Shown here piece by piece: positions 16,320 through 25,478 of a stretch of 64,000 nucleotides of DNA (its first letter is position 1; each line of letters begins with the position of its first letter). The notes beneath the pieces were generated by a model, which saw only the letters and a program-made list of their open reading frames with translations, was not told the origin of the DNA and ran no database searches. The DNA is from Peribacillus butanolivorans (GTDB lineage Bacteria > Bacillota > Bacilli > Bacillales > DSM-1321), in NCBI RefSeq assembly GCF_001273755.1, contig NZ_LGYA01000001.1, positions 1,114,683-1,178,682 on the forward strand, given 5' to 3'. The translations under genes were made by a program, and so were the position numbers.

Positions 16320-17543
16320 TTATTCTTCGGCATACCATTTTTTTAGAGTGAGATCAGTTGGTAGCAACAAACTGATGATTCCTAACAAAGGCAAGAATCC
16401 TACAAGCTTAATCATGGATGCGATTCCGATGACATCTGCAATTGCCCCCAATGAAACAGATCCTATGGCGCCCATTCCAAATGCTAGGCCGACGGTCAAG
16501 CCAGCCATTGTTCCTACTTTGCCTGGAACTAATTCCTGTGCGTAGATTACGGTAACTGAAAAGCTGCTCATAATAATAAATCCCGCGATCAATAATAGGA
16601 TAAAGGCGGCTGTAGGCGGGACGAATGGCAACAGAGCGGTTAAAGGCGTACTGGCAGCGAAAGAAAAGAAAATCACGTTTTTACGGCCGAACCGGTCAGC
16701 AAGAGGTCCGCCAAAAAATGTTCCTACAGCCCCAGCAGCTAAAAAGGCGAATAGGAAGATCTGTGCGGATTTTATCGTGAATAAATGCTGCTCAATTAAA
16801 TAAAAACTGTAAAAGTTCGTCATGCAAGAGACATACCAGGAACGGGCAAAAATAATGAATAAAATTAAGACCAGAGCTTTGGCCACTTTATGGGAGCGCT
16901 CTTTATTAATTACTTTAGCTGCAACCTTTTTCGGCTTGAAGTGCACCAGCTTTTGAGAATACCATTTGGCAATATACAGTAACAGCATAACGGCTGTAAA
17001 GGCAACTAAGGCAAACCAAAGTGCACCTTTTTGACCAAATGGAACAAGTACGATGGCAGTAATGAGAGGGGCAAGAGCTTGCCCGCTATTCCCACCAACC
17101 TGATAAATTGATTGTGCCAGTCCTCTCCTAGGACCTCCAGCCATGTATGCAACCCTGGAGCCTTCCGGATGGAAAATGGCTGACCCAAAGCCCATTAGAA
17201 TGACTGCACCAAGGATTATAGTATAGTTTGGTGCAAGTGCGAGAAGGATGACCCCGATTAAAGTGCTGGTCAATCCAATAGGTAATGCATAGGGAAGGGG
17301 CTTTTTATCTGTATAAAAGCCAACTGCAGGTTGGAGAAGCGATGAGACGATATTCAAGCAGAATGCAATCATCCCTAGCTGTGTATACGTTAGAGACATT
17401 GATTTTTCAAGAATGGGAAACATGGCCGGTACAACGGCCTGAAGGGAATCATTCATTAAATGACATATTCCTATGATAATCATGATCTTCAGTGTCATAT
17501 CTTTTTTTTGCGGTTCAGGTTTAATTGCTGTGATACTTGCCAT
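16320..17543 (-). CDS. MFS efflux transporter, fosmidomycin-resistance (Fsr/YfnC) type
   Basis: A 407-residue major facilitator with twelve predicted membrane segments. The N-terminal run HLMNDSLQAVVPAMFPI and the GFGSAIFHPEGSRVAY block are typical of the Fsr subfamily; the second-half loop GGPLADRFGRKN is the MFS A-motif repeat. Members export fosmidomycin and other compounds; the natural substrate here is unknown. AGAAAGAAGGAAATATACAT on the minus strand contains a usable ribosome binding site. No neighbouring gene indicates the substrate. Confidence 0.85.
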   Translation of the reverse strand: MASITAIKPEPQKKDMTLKIMIIIGICHLMNDSLQAVVPAMFPILEKSMSLTYTQLGMIAFCLNIVSSLLQPAVGFYTDKKPLPYALPIGLTSTLIGVILLALAPNYTIILGAVILMGFGSAIFHPEGSRVAYMAGGPRRGLAQSIYQVGGNSGQALAPLITAIVLVPFGQKGALWFALVAFTAVMLLLYIAKWYSQKLVHFKPKKVAAKVINKERSHKVAKALVLILFIIFARSWYVSCMTNFYSFYLIEQHLFTIKSAQIFLFAFLAAGAVGTFFGGPLADRFGRKNVIFFSFAASTPLTALLPFVPPTAAFILLLIAGFIIMSSFSVTVIYAQELVPGKVGTMAGLTVGLAFGMGAIGSVSLGAIADVIGIASMIKLVGFLPLLGIISLLLPTDLTLKKWYAEE

Positions 17544-17693
17544 ATGTATATTTCCTTCTTTCTAAAATAAGAATCCTACATATTTCAATCATTCGTTCGT
17601 AAGTGTGCTCTGTATGTATTACACCCTTGTTTAAATCAATTGTTAGTGTTCGTAATGCCCAGCATATGAGAAATAAACTCATAAATGATCGTA

Positions 17694-19193
17694 TTACTCC
17701 AAGTTGTCATTTAATATGGGTAAACTAATAATAACTGTTGTACCTTTTAAAGGTTTACTTGTAAGCTCGATCGTTCCATTAAAAAGTTCAATAATTCGCT
17801 TGCACACGAAAAGACCTAATCCAGTTCCTTCTTTTTTGGACGTGTAGAATGGCTCGAACACTTTACTGATGTCTTTTTCATTCAGCCCATGCCCAGTGTC
17901 GATGATTTCTATTTTTGCCTTTTCATTTTCTCTGTAAATTTGTATGGTTAGCTTTTTGCCAAGCTCCATTGCCTCCAGGCCATTTTTGGTAATATTAAGA
18001 ATGACTTGTTTGAGTTGGTCCTTTGTACAATAAACCATGATTGGTTCCTTTACGATGTTCCATTCCACCTCAATATTTAAGTAACGTGCTTCGGATTCTA
18101 TTATTGGTCTTAATTCAGCAATAATACTGCGAATATCGTATAAGGATAAAGTATGTACTATGGGTTTTCCTAAAATTAAAAACTCGCTGACAATGCTATT
18201 TATTCGTTCAATTTCTTTCATGATGACAGAATAATAAAACTGGTCTTGTTCTTCAGGGTGTTTTTCAACAAGTAATTGGACTAGTCCCTTAATGCCGGTG
18301 AGGGGATTTTTTATTTCATGTGCAGTACTAGCCGCCAGTGTACCGACAAAATCAATTTTCTGCATTTCGTTTAATTGCTTTTGTTTTTTCTTCTCTCTAC
18401 GAACGATTTGTTCCTCCACAACTGTATATATCATGTGAGTAATAAAGAATGTGAAAAAGACAAAAATTAAAAAAACATTCATGTTGATGGTGTTAAGCTG
18501 GTCGGGCATTTTAACGGAAAAAGTCCAATCTACTTCAGTCAAAGGAACATTCACCCATGTTGAATTTCCAGTAACTCCTTCGGCATTTATCTCCAGAATG
18601 CGAGTTTTATTGCTCGTTTCTAGTTTCACCGATTGATTAGGGATAAGCATTTTTAAACCATTTTCTATATAATCCAACCTAATATGTGCTAATAAAAAAC
18701 CTTGAACCTTTTTGTCTTTATCCAAAATAGGGGCGAAAATGGTAAAATAATTAAAACTCGAGTTATTTAGCTCCCTCTTCCCAACAACAACGGCTTTTTG
18801 GGTTTCAACTGCCTTGTCTATATCATCCTGTTCAATTAAAAAGTAATGGAGGAAATCCTTATTTGTCCCTGAAATAGAAATGCCATCTTGATTTAGCCAA
18901 TATACTCCTGCGTACCTCGGATCTGTATCTTTAATCCAGTTCATAAGGAGTTTTGTTTTTTTATCCTCCATATATAGAACAGAACTGCTAAGACTAAGCA
19001 GTTCCAGATTTTCTTTCGTTTCACTGATAACTTCGTCTATGTATTCTTGACAAACTGATCCAACCCATTCAGCTTGATCTTGTCGCTCTTTATGGATGGA
19101 TTGTTCTAAGTACATCCAAAAAATGATAGATAGAATAATTAATGGTAAAATAACAATAAGCAGATATGTGGTAAATTTATGCCTAGTTTTCAT
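17694..19193 (-). CDS. kinD: Membrane sensor histidine kinase KinD-like
   Basis: A 499-residue kinase. TM1 is about residues 8-28 and TM2 about 238-258. Between them is an extracytoplasmic Cache-type sensor domain (AGVYWLNQDG, FNYFTIFAPILD). HisKA has H292 in STAHEIKNPLTGIKGL, followed by HATPase motifs (NITKNGLEAM, DTGHGL, GTGLGLFV). KinD of B. subtilis has the same architecture and feeds the Spo0A phosphorelay. The divergent neighbour is mhqR, exactly as ykvD(kinD)-ykvE(mhqR) in B. subtilis, which supports the name. The start is chosen at MKTRHKF; upstream in-frame codons lack better sites. Confidence 0.8.
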   Translation of the reverse strand: MKTRHKFTTYLLIVILPLIILSIIFWMYLEQSIHKERQDQAEWVGSVCQEYIDEVISETKENLELLSLSSSVLYMEDKKTKLLMNWIKDTDPRYAGVYWLNQDGISISGTNKDFLHYFLIEQDDIDKAVETQKAVVVGKRELNNSSFNYFTIFAPILDKDKKVQGFLLAHIRLDYIENGLKMLIPNQSVKLETSNKTRILEINAEGVTGNSTWVNVPLTEVDWTFSVKMPDQLNTINMNVFLIFVFFTFFITHMIYTVVEEQIVRREKKKQKQLNEMQKIDFVGTLAASTAHEIKNPLTGIKGLVQLLVEKHPEEQDQFYYSVIMKEIERINSIVSEFLILGKPIVHTLSLYDIRSIIAELRPIIESEARYLNIEVEWNIVKEPIMVYCTKDQLKQVILNITKNGLEAMELGKKLTIQIYRENEKAKIEIIDTGHGLNEKDISKVFEPFYTSKKEGTGLGLFVCKRIIELFNGTIELTSKPLKGTTVIISLPILNDNLE

Positions 19194-19348
19194 GATTGTC
19201 ACTACTTTAACTTTTTTTTCTAGTATATCAAACTGTATGATTAAACAATAGTACATACTGATTAGTCAAATTGACAAAGAAGCCGTAATGTCATATAATA
19301 ACTTTTAATTCAAGATATTTTAATTAAAAATTTTAAGGTTGTGAAGTT

Positions 19349-19786
19349 ATGGAGAATAATAACATCCAACAGTCTTTAAAGCTGTTTATTGTGATGTCGA
19401 GAGCTCATCGGTCCATTAATGATGTTGTAAATAAACATATAGCTGAAGAGGGTTTGAATCCAACAGAGTTTGCAGTACTAGAATTGCTTTATCATAAAGG
19501 TGATCAACCTCTTCAGCAAATAGGTGGAAAAATCCTGCTCGCGAGCGGTAGTATAACATATGTCGTGGATAAGCTCGAACAAAAGGAATATCTACAGCGG
19601 ATAGCATGTAAAGAAGACCGCCGTGTAACTTTTGCCAAAATAACGGATAAGGGAAAGGCCTTTATTGAAGGAGTATTTCCTGAGCATGAAAAAAGAATCG
19701 ACGATATCATGAGTGTTCTTACAAAAGAGGAAAAGGCTACCGTGATAGAATTACTAAAAAAAATTGGTTATTCCGCTCAAAAGTAG
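19349..19786 (+). CDS. mhqR: MarR family repressor MhqR
   Basis: A 145-residue MarR-type winged-helix regulator. The segment LNPTEFAVLELLYHKGDQPLQQIG and the recognition region LLASGSITYVVDKLEQK match MhqR (YkvE) as I remember it, and the basic wing CKEDRRVTFAKITDKG follows. MhqR represses dioxygenase, nitroreductase and azoreductase genes for quinone and catechol detoxification in B. subtilis. Adjacent kinD supports orthology. None of its known target operons is in this window. A strong terminator follows. Confidence 0.85.
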   Translation: MENNNIQQSLKLFIVMSRAHRSINDVVNKHIAEEGLNPTEFAVLELLYHKGDQPLQQIGGKILLASGSITYVVDKLEQKEYLQRIACKEDRRVTFAKITDKGKAFIEGVFPEHEKRIDDIMSVLTKEEKATVIELLKKIGYSAQK

Positions 19787-19792
19787 CTTATT

Positions 19793-19836
19793 AAACCAGC
19801 ACCTTTAATTAATAAATTAGGTGCTGGTTTTTTTTT
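19793..19836 (+). terminator. Terminator of mhqR
   Basis: AAACCAGCACCT and AGGTGCTGGTTT form a 12-bp stem followed by seven T residues. Confidence 0.9.
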
Positions 19837-20089
19837 CGTCGTTTTATCGATTTTCTCGCACAAATAAACCTGTGGGTTTACCTGGTTTGGTTAGCACATA
19901 CAAGGTGGAACATGGCTAGGGAAATCCGTTTTTGTTTCTAGGTATAGGCAGGTTTTTCTTTTTACTGTGGCGAATTTAACTAGATCACGATAACCATTAA
20001 AAGGAGGATGTATAAGACGGCTTCTATTGATGGTAATTGTGGTATTTAGGCAAATGTCTTAGATAAAATGTATAAAAAGGAGTGTACAT

Positions 20090-21784
20090 ATGAAATTTAA
20101 TGAGTATGAATATAAACGTCCTGAAATGGATGAAATCAAATCGAAGTTCACGAAAGTTTTGGAGAAGTTTAGGGATGCACAAGAAATAGACATTCAAGTG
20201 AAAGCGATGGAAGAAATAAATGAAATTCGAAATTATGTAGGTACCATGTTAAATTTGGTCTATATTCGACATTCCATTGATACAAATGATGAATTTTATA
20301 AAGCTGAGAACGACTATTTAGATGAATTCTCTCCTGAAATGGAGGAGCTGACTTCCATATTTTATACTGAGCTTGTTCGGTCGAAGTTTCGTCGGGAGCT
20401 TGAGATGAAATGGGGGAAACAACTGTTTGACCTGGCAGAGGCCCAACTCAAAACGTTTTCACCTGAGATTATTCCGCATCTGCAAAAAGAAAATAAACTA
20501 TCAAGCGAATATTCACAGTTAATCGCCTCTGCAAAAATTGAATTTGAAGGAGAGGAGCGTACACTTGCACAGCTTCAGCCTTTTATGGAGTCAGCGGACC
20601 GTGAGTTAAGAAAAAATGCAAGTGAAGCATATTACAGCTTCTTTGAAAAACAACAGGCAGAATTGGATCGAATATTTGATGAACTTGTGAAAGTACGGCA
20701 TGAGATTGCGACTATGCTAGGGTATAAAAATTTCGTCGAGCTCGGATATAATCGAATGACAAGGACTGATTATAATGCGGAGATGGCTGCTGCATTCCGT
20801 AAGCAGGTGAAAGAGGATGTGGTACCGCTTGTTACCCGATTGAAGGAACGTCAGCGTGAACGGCTTGGATTGGAGAATCTATGCTATTTTGATGAAAATT
20901 TTCAATTTAGAACGGGGAATGCGATCCCTAAAGGTGATGCGGAGTGGATCATCGAAAATGGCAAAACGATGTACCGTGAACTTTCAACTGAAACGAATGA
21001 GTTTTTTAATTTTATGATAGATAACAATTTGATGGACCTTGTGGCGAAGAAGGGAAAAGAAAGTGGTGGTTACTGTACCTTCATAGAAGATTACAAAGCT
21101 CCATTTATCTTTTCAAATTTCAATGGGACCTCCGGAGATATAGATGTTTTAACACATGAGGCGGGTCATGCATTCCAAGTATACCGGAGCCGTGACCACG
21201 ATATTCCGGAATATTACTGGCCTACATATGAGGCTTGTGAGATCCATTCGATGAGCATGGAATTTCTTACATGGCCATGGATGGAGCTGTTTTTTAAAGA
21301 AGATACAGAAAAGTATAAGTTCTCTCATTTAAGTAGCTCACTTGTATTCCTGCCATATGGGGTAGCTGTGGATGAATTTCAGCACTTCGTCTATGAAACT
21401 CCCGACGCCTCTCCACTTGAAAGAAGACAGGCGTGGCGTAAAATCGAGAAGGATTATTTGCCTCACCGTGATTATGAAGGAAATGAATTTTTAGAAAATG
21501 GAGGATATTGGCAGCGTCAGAGCCATATCTATCAGTCTCCATTTTATTATATCGACTATGCATTGGCTCAAATCTGCGCCTTCCAATTTTGGAAAAGATC
21601 AGTAGAGGGGGATGTGGCGGCTTGGGAAGATTATTTGAATCTGTGCCAACTCGGAGGCAGCAAGTCTTTCCTTGGTCTCGTAGAATCGGCGAATCTGAAG
21701 TCACCATTTGCTGATGGGACAGTTCAGTCCGTGGTCAAGGTGATCGATGAATGGCTTTCCTCTGTCGATGATCAAACATTATAA
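20090..21784 (+). CDS. M3 family oligoendopeptidase
   Basis: A 564-residue cytoplasmic zinc metallopeptidase. The HExxH motif is H356-E357-A-G-H360 (LTHEAGHAFQ). The third ligand is probably a glutamate about 25 residues on, in YEACEIHSMSMEF. The helical N-terminal region and C-terminal QSPFYYIDYALAQICAFQFW are typical of PepF/M3 oligopeptidases, which cut short peptides. ATG follows AAAAAGGAG. It is flanked by terminators and appears monocistronic. The family is about 560-600 residues, so it is full length. Confidence 0.9.
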   Translation: MKFNEYEYKRPEMDEIKSKFTKVLEKFRDAQEIDIQVKAMEEINEIRNYVGTMLNLVYIRHSIDTNDEFYKAENDYLDEFSPEMEELTSIFYTELVRSKFRRELEMKWGKQLFDLAEAQLKTFSPEIIPHLQKENKLSSEYSQLIASAKIEFEGEERTLAQLQPFMESADRELRKNASEAYYSFFEKQQAELDRIFDELVKVRHEIATMLGYKNFVELGYNRMTRTDYNAEMAAAFRKQVKEDVVPLVTRLKERQRERLGLENLCYFDENFQFRTGNAIPKGDAEWIIENGKTMYRELSTETNEFFNFMIDNNLMDLVAKKGKESGGYCTFIEDYKAPFIFSNFNGTSGDIDVLTHEAGHAFQVYRSRDHDIPEYYWPTYEACEIHSMSMEFLTWPWMELFFKEDTEKYKFSHLSSSLVFLPYGVAVDEFQHFVYETPDASPLERRQAWRKIEKDYLPHRDYEGNEFLENGGYWQRQSHIYQSPFYYIDYALAQICAFQFWKRSVEGDVAAWEDYLNLCQLGGSKSFLGLVESANLKSPFADGTVQSVVKVIDEWLSSVDDQTL

Positions 21785-21872
21785 AAGGTGATTGAGCTGA
21801 GTTTTAAGTGGAAATATTTTTTGTAAGTATCACAATAAATTCCATGATGAGCCACAACTTAATCGTTGTGTT

Positions 21873-21909
21873 AAAACGCTTGAGGATATTTTTCCTTAAG
21901 CGTTTTTTT
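21873..21909 (+). terminator. Terminator of the M3 peptidase gene
   Basis: AAAACGCTTGAGGA pairs with TCCTTAAGCGTTTT (one bulge) and ends in seven Ts. Confidence 0.85.
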
Positions 21910-22175
21910 ACGTTCCCTGCCAGTGAACTAACATGTATCTATTGTTTTAGGCTATTAGATACTATTCATTTCTCATTTACTTAGTGCTGTGTTTAAGGTT
22001 AATGTTCTTAGAAAGTTTAAAAGAGGCAGCTCTAAAATAAGTCTACTTTATATATTGTTTGAAAGAGTTTAATATCAACAAGATTATTTTACAGAGCCTA
22101 AATCAATAGGGAATATTACTTGGCTTGTCTTAAATGCCTCCACCTGACATATAAATGTAGGGAGGAGGGGAAAGT
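21910..22175. other. Spacer upstream of ykvI
   Basis: The rest of the 391-base gap after the M3 peptidase gene. No coding or RNA feature was recognised apart from the ykvI ribosome binding site GGAGGAGGGG close to 22165. Confidence 0.3.
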
Positions 22176-23219
22176 ATGCTGTCAAGGTGGTCAGGGATTT
22201 TTCAGATTGCAGCCGTTTATGTAGGTACAGTCGTTGGAGCTGGTTTTGCAACTGGAAGAGAGATTGTCGAGTTTTTTACCCGTTATGGCATTTATGGCTT
22301 TATCGGGATTTTAATAGCAGGTTATATTTTTATTTTTACCGGAACGAAGATCATGCTTATTTCTACAAGGATAAGAGCTACTTCTTATGAAGAGTTCAAT
22401 CAATTTTTATTCGGTAAGAAGTTAGCAGGAATCATCAATATCTTTTTCCTTATCATGCTGTTAGGTGTGACGGCCGTCATGATTTCGGGTTCAGGGGCAG
22501 TTTTCGAGGAACAACTTGGTGTTCCTAAAAGTGTGGGAAGCTGGTCTACCATCATCTTGGCATCATTAGTTCTGATGATGGGGATGCGCGGCGTTTTTAC
22601 AGTCAATTCTTTTGTTGTTCCAATCATGATCTGTTTTAGTTTGATTCTCTTTTTCTCTACTTTGGGAAATGGTGACTTTTTGTCTTTTCTTACGCAAGTT
22701 CCTGATGAAGGGATTTCCTTGAAAATGATTTTCTCCCCATTTGCATATACAGCCTTTAACCTGGCTTTAGCGCAGGCCGTTCTGGTTCCAGTTGCCAATG
22801 AAGTCCGCGACGAAAAGATTATTAAGCATGGGGCCATCCTTGGTGGTATCTTTCTCACTATAATCTTACTAACTGGGCATTTTTCACTTATGACACTTCC
22901 AGATGTAGCTAGCTATGAAATTCCTTCGGCGGTTATTATGAGAACTGCAGCTGGGCAGTTATATTGGATGTTTATTTTGGTGATTTACGGGGAAATCTTC
23001 ACTTCGGTTATTGGGAATATTTATGGATTACAAAGGCAAATTAGCAGCTATGTTAAAGTACCAAGCATGCTAATCATAGCTATTATTTTTTTAATAGCTT
23101 TGATCATCAGTGAATACGGATATGGAAGGCTATTAGGATATATCTACCCGGTATTTGGATACATAAGTCTGCTTTTTTTAATGCTAGTCTGGAAAAGCAA
23201 GGCAGGGAAGGAGAAATGA
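22176..23219 (+). CDS. ykvI: YkvI family membrane protein
   Basis: A 347-residue integral membrane protein with about ten hydrophobic segments. The N-terminal AAVYVGTVVGAGFATGREIVEFF is the hallmark of the YkvI family, distantly related to APC-type amino-acid carriers. Its transported substrate is not known. B. subtilis ykvI also follows the kinD-mhqR region, which supports the assignment. A very strong ribosome binding site (GGAGGAGGGG) precedes the ATG. Confidence 0.8.
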   Translation: MLSRWSGIFQIAAVYVGTVVGAGFATGREIVEFFTRYGIYGFIGILIAGYIFIFTGTKIMLISTRIRATSYEEFNQFLFGKKLAGIINIFFLIMLLGVTAVMISGSGAVFEEQLGVPKSVGSWSTIILASLVLMMGMRGVFTVNSFVVPIMICFSLILFFSTLGNGDFLSFLTQVPDEGISLKMIFSPFAYTAFNLALAQAVLVPVANEVRDEKIIKHGAILGGIFLTIILLTGHFSLMTLPDVASYEIPSAVIMRTAAGQLYWMFILVIYGEIFTSVIGNIYGLQRQISSYVKVPSMLIIAIIFLIALIISEYGYGRLLGYIYPVFGYISLLFLMLVWKSKAGKEK

Positions 23220-23224
23220 AAAAT

Positions 23225-23264
23225 GGAGGGAAAAGAAGGTATGAGCTTTTCCCTCCGTCTGGAT
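23225..23264 (-). terminator. Convergent hairpin between ykvI and the lipoprotein gene
   Basis: GGAGGGAAAAG and CTTTTCCCTCC form an 11-bp stem at 23225-23256. On the minus strand it is followed by ATTTTTCATTTC, so it best serves the lipoprotein gene. Confidence 0.65.
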
Positions 23265-23275
23265 TCAATGAATTA

Positions 23276-23902
23276 TTATTTTTTCATCAGAGTTTTAGCC
23301 ATCTCTAGAAAGGCATCTCGGTAATCTTGATTCCTCTTAGTGAACATTGTTAAGCGGACAGGAGATTTTTCACCTTTGAGCAAAATGGATGTAATCACAT
23401 CATCCCCTCTTACGACTTCAAATCCCGACCCGTTATCAACGTCAAGTGCTGGATCCTCAATTGTTTCTGAAAAACTTTTCAGTTGGGTTTGGACATTTTC
23501 TTCGACTTCATCCCAATTAACATCACCCGTTAATAATTCAATTCTCATAAAAATGGAGTCATCTGTAGTTAGGAATACTATATCTTTACCTGGTTTCTCA
23601 GCACTTAACTTATATTGCTGCAGAACATAGAGGCTGAATGGTTGATTATCGCTATTTTTTAAGAAAGCTGTTTCTTCTTTAGCCTGCCCATTACTTGTAT
23701 ATTGCAGATTTTGTTCCATTAGTCTTACTTTGTTGTTATGGTCGGAACTGCTATCATTGCCATTAGAAGCACCGCCTTTGTTCTCTTCCTTCACTGAATC
23801 TTCCTGTGGCTCAGCCGTCTTGTCATCTGTGGTAGTCCCACAGCCAGTCAGCAGAAATGCAGCCAATGTGGCTCCACCTAAATAAGGTGTCCAATTAGTC
23901 AT
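23276..23902 (-). CDS. Putative lipoprotein, unknown function
   Basis: A 208-residue secreted lipoprotein. A short hydrophobic leader ends in the lipobox LLTGC with lipidated cysteine C21. A Ser/Asn/Asp/Glu-rich linker (residues 22-60) follows, then a globular domain of about 145 residues with no family I recognise. GAGGAAAAAAG precedes the ATG on the minus strand. It is monocistronic and converges on ykvI. Confidence 0.75.
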   Translation of the reverse strand: MTNWTPYLGGATLAAFLLTGCGTTTDDKTAEPQEDSVKEENKGGASNGNDSSSDHNNKVRLMEQNLQYTSNGQAKEETAFLKNSDNQPFSLYVLQQYKLSAEKPGKDIVFLTTDDSIFMRIELLTGDVNWDEVEENVQTQLKSFSETIEDPALDVDNGSGFEVVRGDDVITSILLKGEKSPVRLTMFTKRNQDYRDAFLEMAKTLMKK

Positions 23903-24064
23903 CTTTTTTCCTCAACTTTCTTGAATGTTTTCTAATGTGTGTTAAGTGATTTCATGCCTTCCAAAGGTCTGGTGACGAATCAAATTTTATATATAGACGG
24001 TATGAAATGAAAAAAAGTTACAAAAAATAACAGATTTGAACGAATTATTAATTAACTAAATTGA

Positions 24065-24095
24065 AAACGGAATGGTTTGAGAAACCATTCCGTTT
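24065..24095 (-). terminator. Terminator of ykvS
   Basis: AAACGGAATGGTTT with its perfect complement around a three-base loop. On the minus strand it continues into TTTTCAATTTAG. Confidence 0.8.
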
Positions 24096-24107
24096 GATTA
24101 CGTTAAA

Positions 24108-24284
24108 TTACCCTATGATTTTATAGTTCTTATGATTGACGACCGTTTTCTGTTCAAGTTCTAAATCACGGTAATTTTCCATATACGTGACGTCCACGAT
24201 TACTGAGTTCTCGTTCACTTTCTCGACGATTCCTTGTAAGCCTTCTCTAAATTCAATGATATTTCCGACTTCCGCTTTCTTCAT
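24108..24284 (-). CDS. ykvS: YkvS, DUF2187 family protein
   Basis: A 58-residue protein (MKKAEVGNIIEF ... VVNHKNYKIIG) that folds as a KOW/SH3-like small beta barrel typical of DUF2187; the repeating GLQGIVEKVNENSVIVDVTYM is characteristic. The function is unknown. The frame opens further upstream, but GGAAAGGATG is correctly placed only for the ATG at 24284. B. subtilis ykvS lies in the same chromosomal neighbourhood. Confidence 0.8.
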   Translation of the reverse strand: MKKAEVGNIIEFREGLQGIVEKVNENSVIVDVTYMENYRDLELEQKTVVNHKNYKIIG

Positions 24285-24314
24285 GGTAATCATCCTTTCC
24301 CATTTCATTTTCAA

Positions 24315-24740
24315 TGATCAAAAAGTAACTATGGAGTAATTGGATTATTCGAACATCTTGCCGTTTAGATTTTGACCTGGGGAGTGCAAGTAAGAGAATT
24401 AGATATCTCTTCGGTCGGCAGAGCAGTAGGTTGAACTTTTAAAGAAAGTAAAAATTGAATAAAGCAGTAGTAATGATATGGCATATTTTGGTATCTTATG
24501 TAAGCGCAGCTATGCCAACCTGTATGTAAATAGGTGGTATTTAAAATGCCAATCAATTTACATTATGATATTTTACTATACAGTTTGCACTATTTTGGGT
24601 GTTTCGTAAAGAATAATGTAGTAAAGTAAGGAACAAAAAAATCTAATTTATATTTAGAGTTAGGCTTATGTTAAAATAGAAACGGAATTTCTCCTGTCTG
24701 ATTATTATTGAAACGTTTAAAAATTAAGGAGGATATTAGA
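24315..24740. other. Intergenic region, no gene recognised
   Basis: 425 bases, AT-rich toward the right. The only clear signal is AAGGAGGAT at 24725-24733, the ribosome binding site of the next small gene. TTGAAACGTTTAAA near 24710 resembles a catabolite-response element but lacks one central base. Confidence 0.3.
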
Positions 24741-24935
24741 ATGGATGCTCAAGAAGCGAAAGATGTACTTGATAAATTGGCAAACCGTGAAATGGATGAA
24801 TTCAGGATAAAAAAGGAAGACTTTTTAGGTTTTCGTGAAGTGCTTGTGAAAAGAGAAGACTTTAAACATTTTCGAGGAAATGCCCAGCATAACGGTGAAA
24901 TAATTTATACTTATTTAGAAGAAGCGAGAAGTTAA
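24741..24935 (+). CDS. Small conserved-looking protein, 64 residues
   Basis: A charged, soluble 64-residue protein (MDAQEAKDVLDKLANREMDE ... YTYLEEARS). AAGGAGGAT before the ATG is nearly ideal, and the preceding in-frame codons to 24708 lack a site. It has no membrane segment or cysteine. I do not recognise the family. A hairpin terminator follows at once, and the gene converges with the sigma factor gene. Confidence 0.6.
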   Translation: MDAQEAKDVLDKLANREMDEFRIKKEDFLGFREVLVKREDFKHFRGNAQHNGEIIYTYLEEARS

Positions 24936-24948
24936 GGGAATGGATATT

Positions 24949-24978
24949 AGGGGTGGCTCAGTATGATGAGCCACCCCT
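24949..24978. terminator. Hairpin between converging genes
   Basis: AGGGGTGGCTCA pairs perfectly with TGAGCCACCCCT. The T-tract is weak on both strands, but position between two converging genes supports termination. Confidence 0.6.
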
Positions 24979-24986
24979 TGTCCTAT

Positions 24987-25478
24987 TTACCAAGAAAAAT
25001 CCGTTTTTTTTCTTAATTTAAGGAGGGCGGATTTACGCCATGATTTGACGGCTGCAGTGGTTACCTGATACATATCAGCAATTTCGGATATGGTTTTATT
25101 CCCAATAAATGTCTGGAGTAGCCACCGTTGCTGGTTTAGTGTCAAGGTTTCCGTATAGATTAAGATATTTTCTAAAACGAAAGCCTCTTCATGTATGGTA
25201 AAACGGTCCTTAACTTCAAGGATAGCGGAATCAAATGGCCTGGTATGTGTTTCATATTTATGATGACGCTTTAGCTCGTTAATGATCCTGCCTTTTATTA
25301 CGGTATATGCAAAGTTCGAGAATTTTCCGTTTTCTTCATTGAACTTCTCATATGACTCCCATAAGGCAATCAAACCAATTTGAAAAAAATCATCCTTATT
25401 TTTATAGATTGAGAGAGAGCGGATAATGTGATGAATCATAGGGGTGAATTCAACCGTTACAGCTGAGAAATCTTCCAT
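24987..25478 (-). CDS. Sigma-70 family RNA polymerase sigma factor, orphan
   Basis: A 163-residue two-domain sigma factor. Region 2 is visible as DDFFQIGLIALWESYEKF and FSNFAYTVIKGRIINEL (about residues 28-72). Region 4 has a helix-turn-helix ISEIADMYQVTTAAVKSW near 130-150. The size and motifs are closer to SigH/ComX-, Xpf- or SigO-like factors than to typical ECF factors. No anti-sigma factor gene adjoins it. Its regulon is unknown. The next upstream gene on this strand is the nuclease lipoprotein, 520 bases away. Confidence 0.8.
   Translation of the reverse strand: MEDFSAVTVEFTPMIHHIIRSLSIYKNKDDFFQIGLIALWESYEKFNEENGKFSNFAYTVIKGRIINELKRHHKYETHTRPFDSAILEVKDRFTIHEEAFVLENILIYTETLTLNQQRWLLQTFIGNKTISEIADMYQVTTAAVKSWRKSALLKLRKKTDFSW

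Noticed and set aside
16201..16545. 114-codon plus-strand frame
   Set aside because: It lies opposite the 3' part of the Fsr-like MFS gene, whose motifs and membrane pattern are unambiguous.
24702..24724. cre-like TTGAAACGTTTAAA
   Set aside because: One base is missing from the centre compared with the CcpA consensus, and the gene downstream gives no reason for catabolite control.
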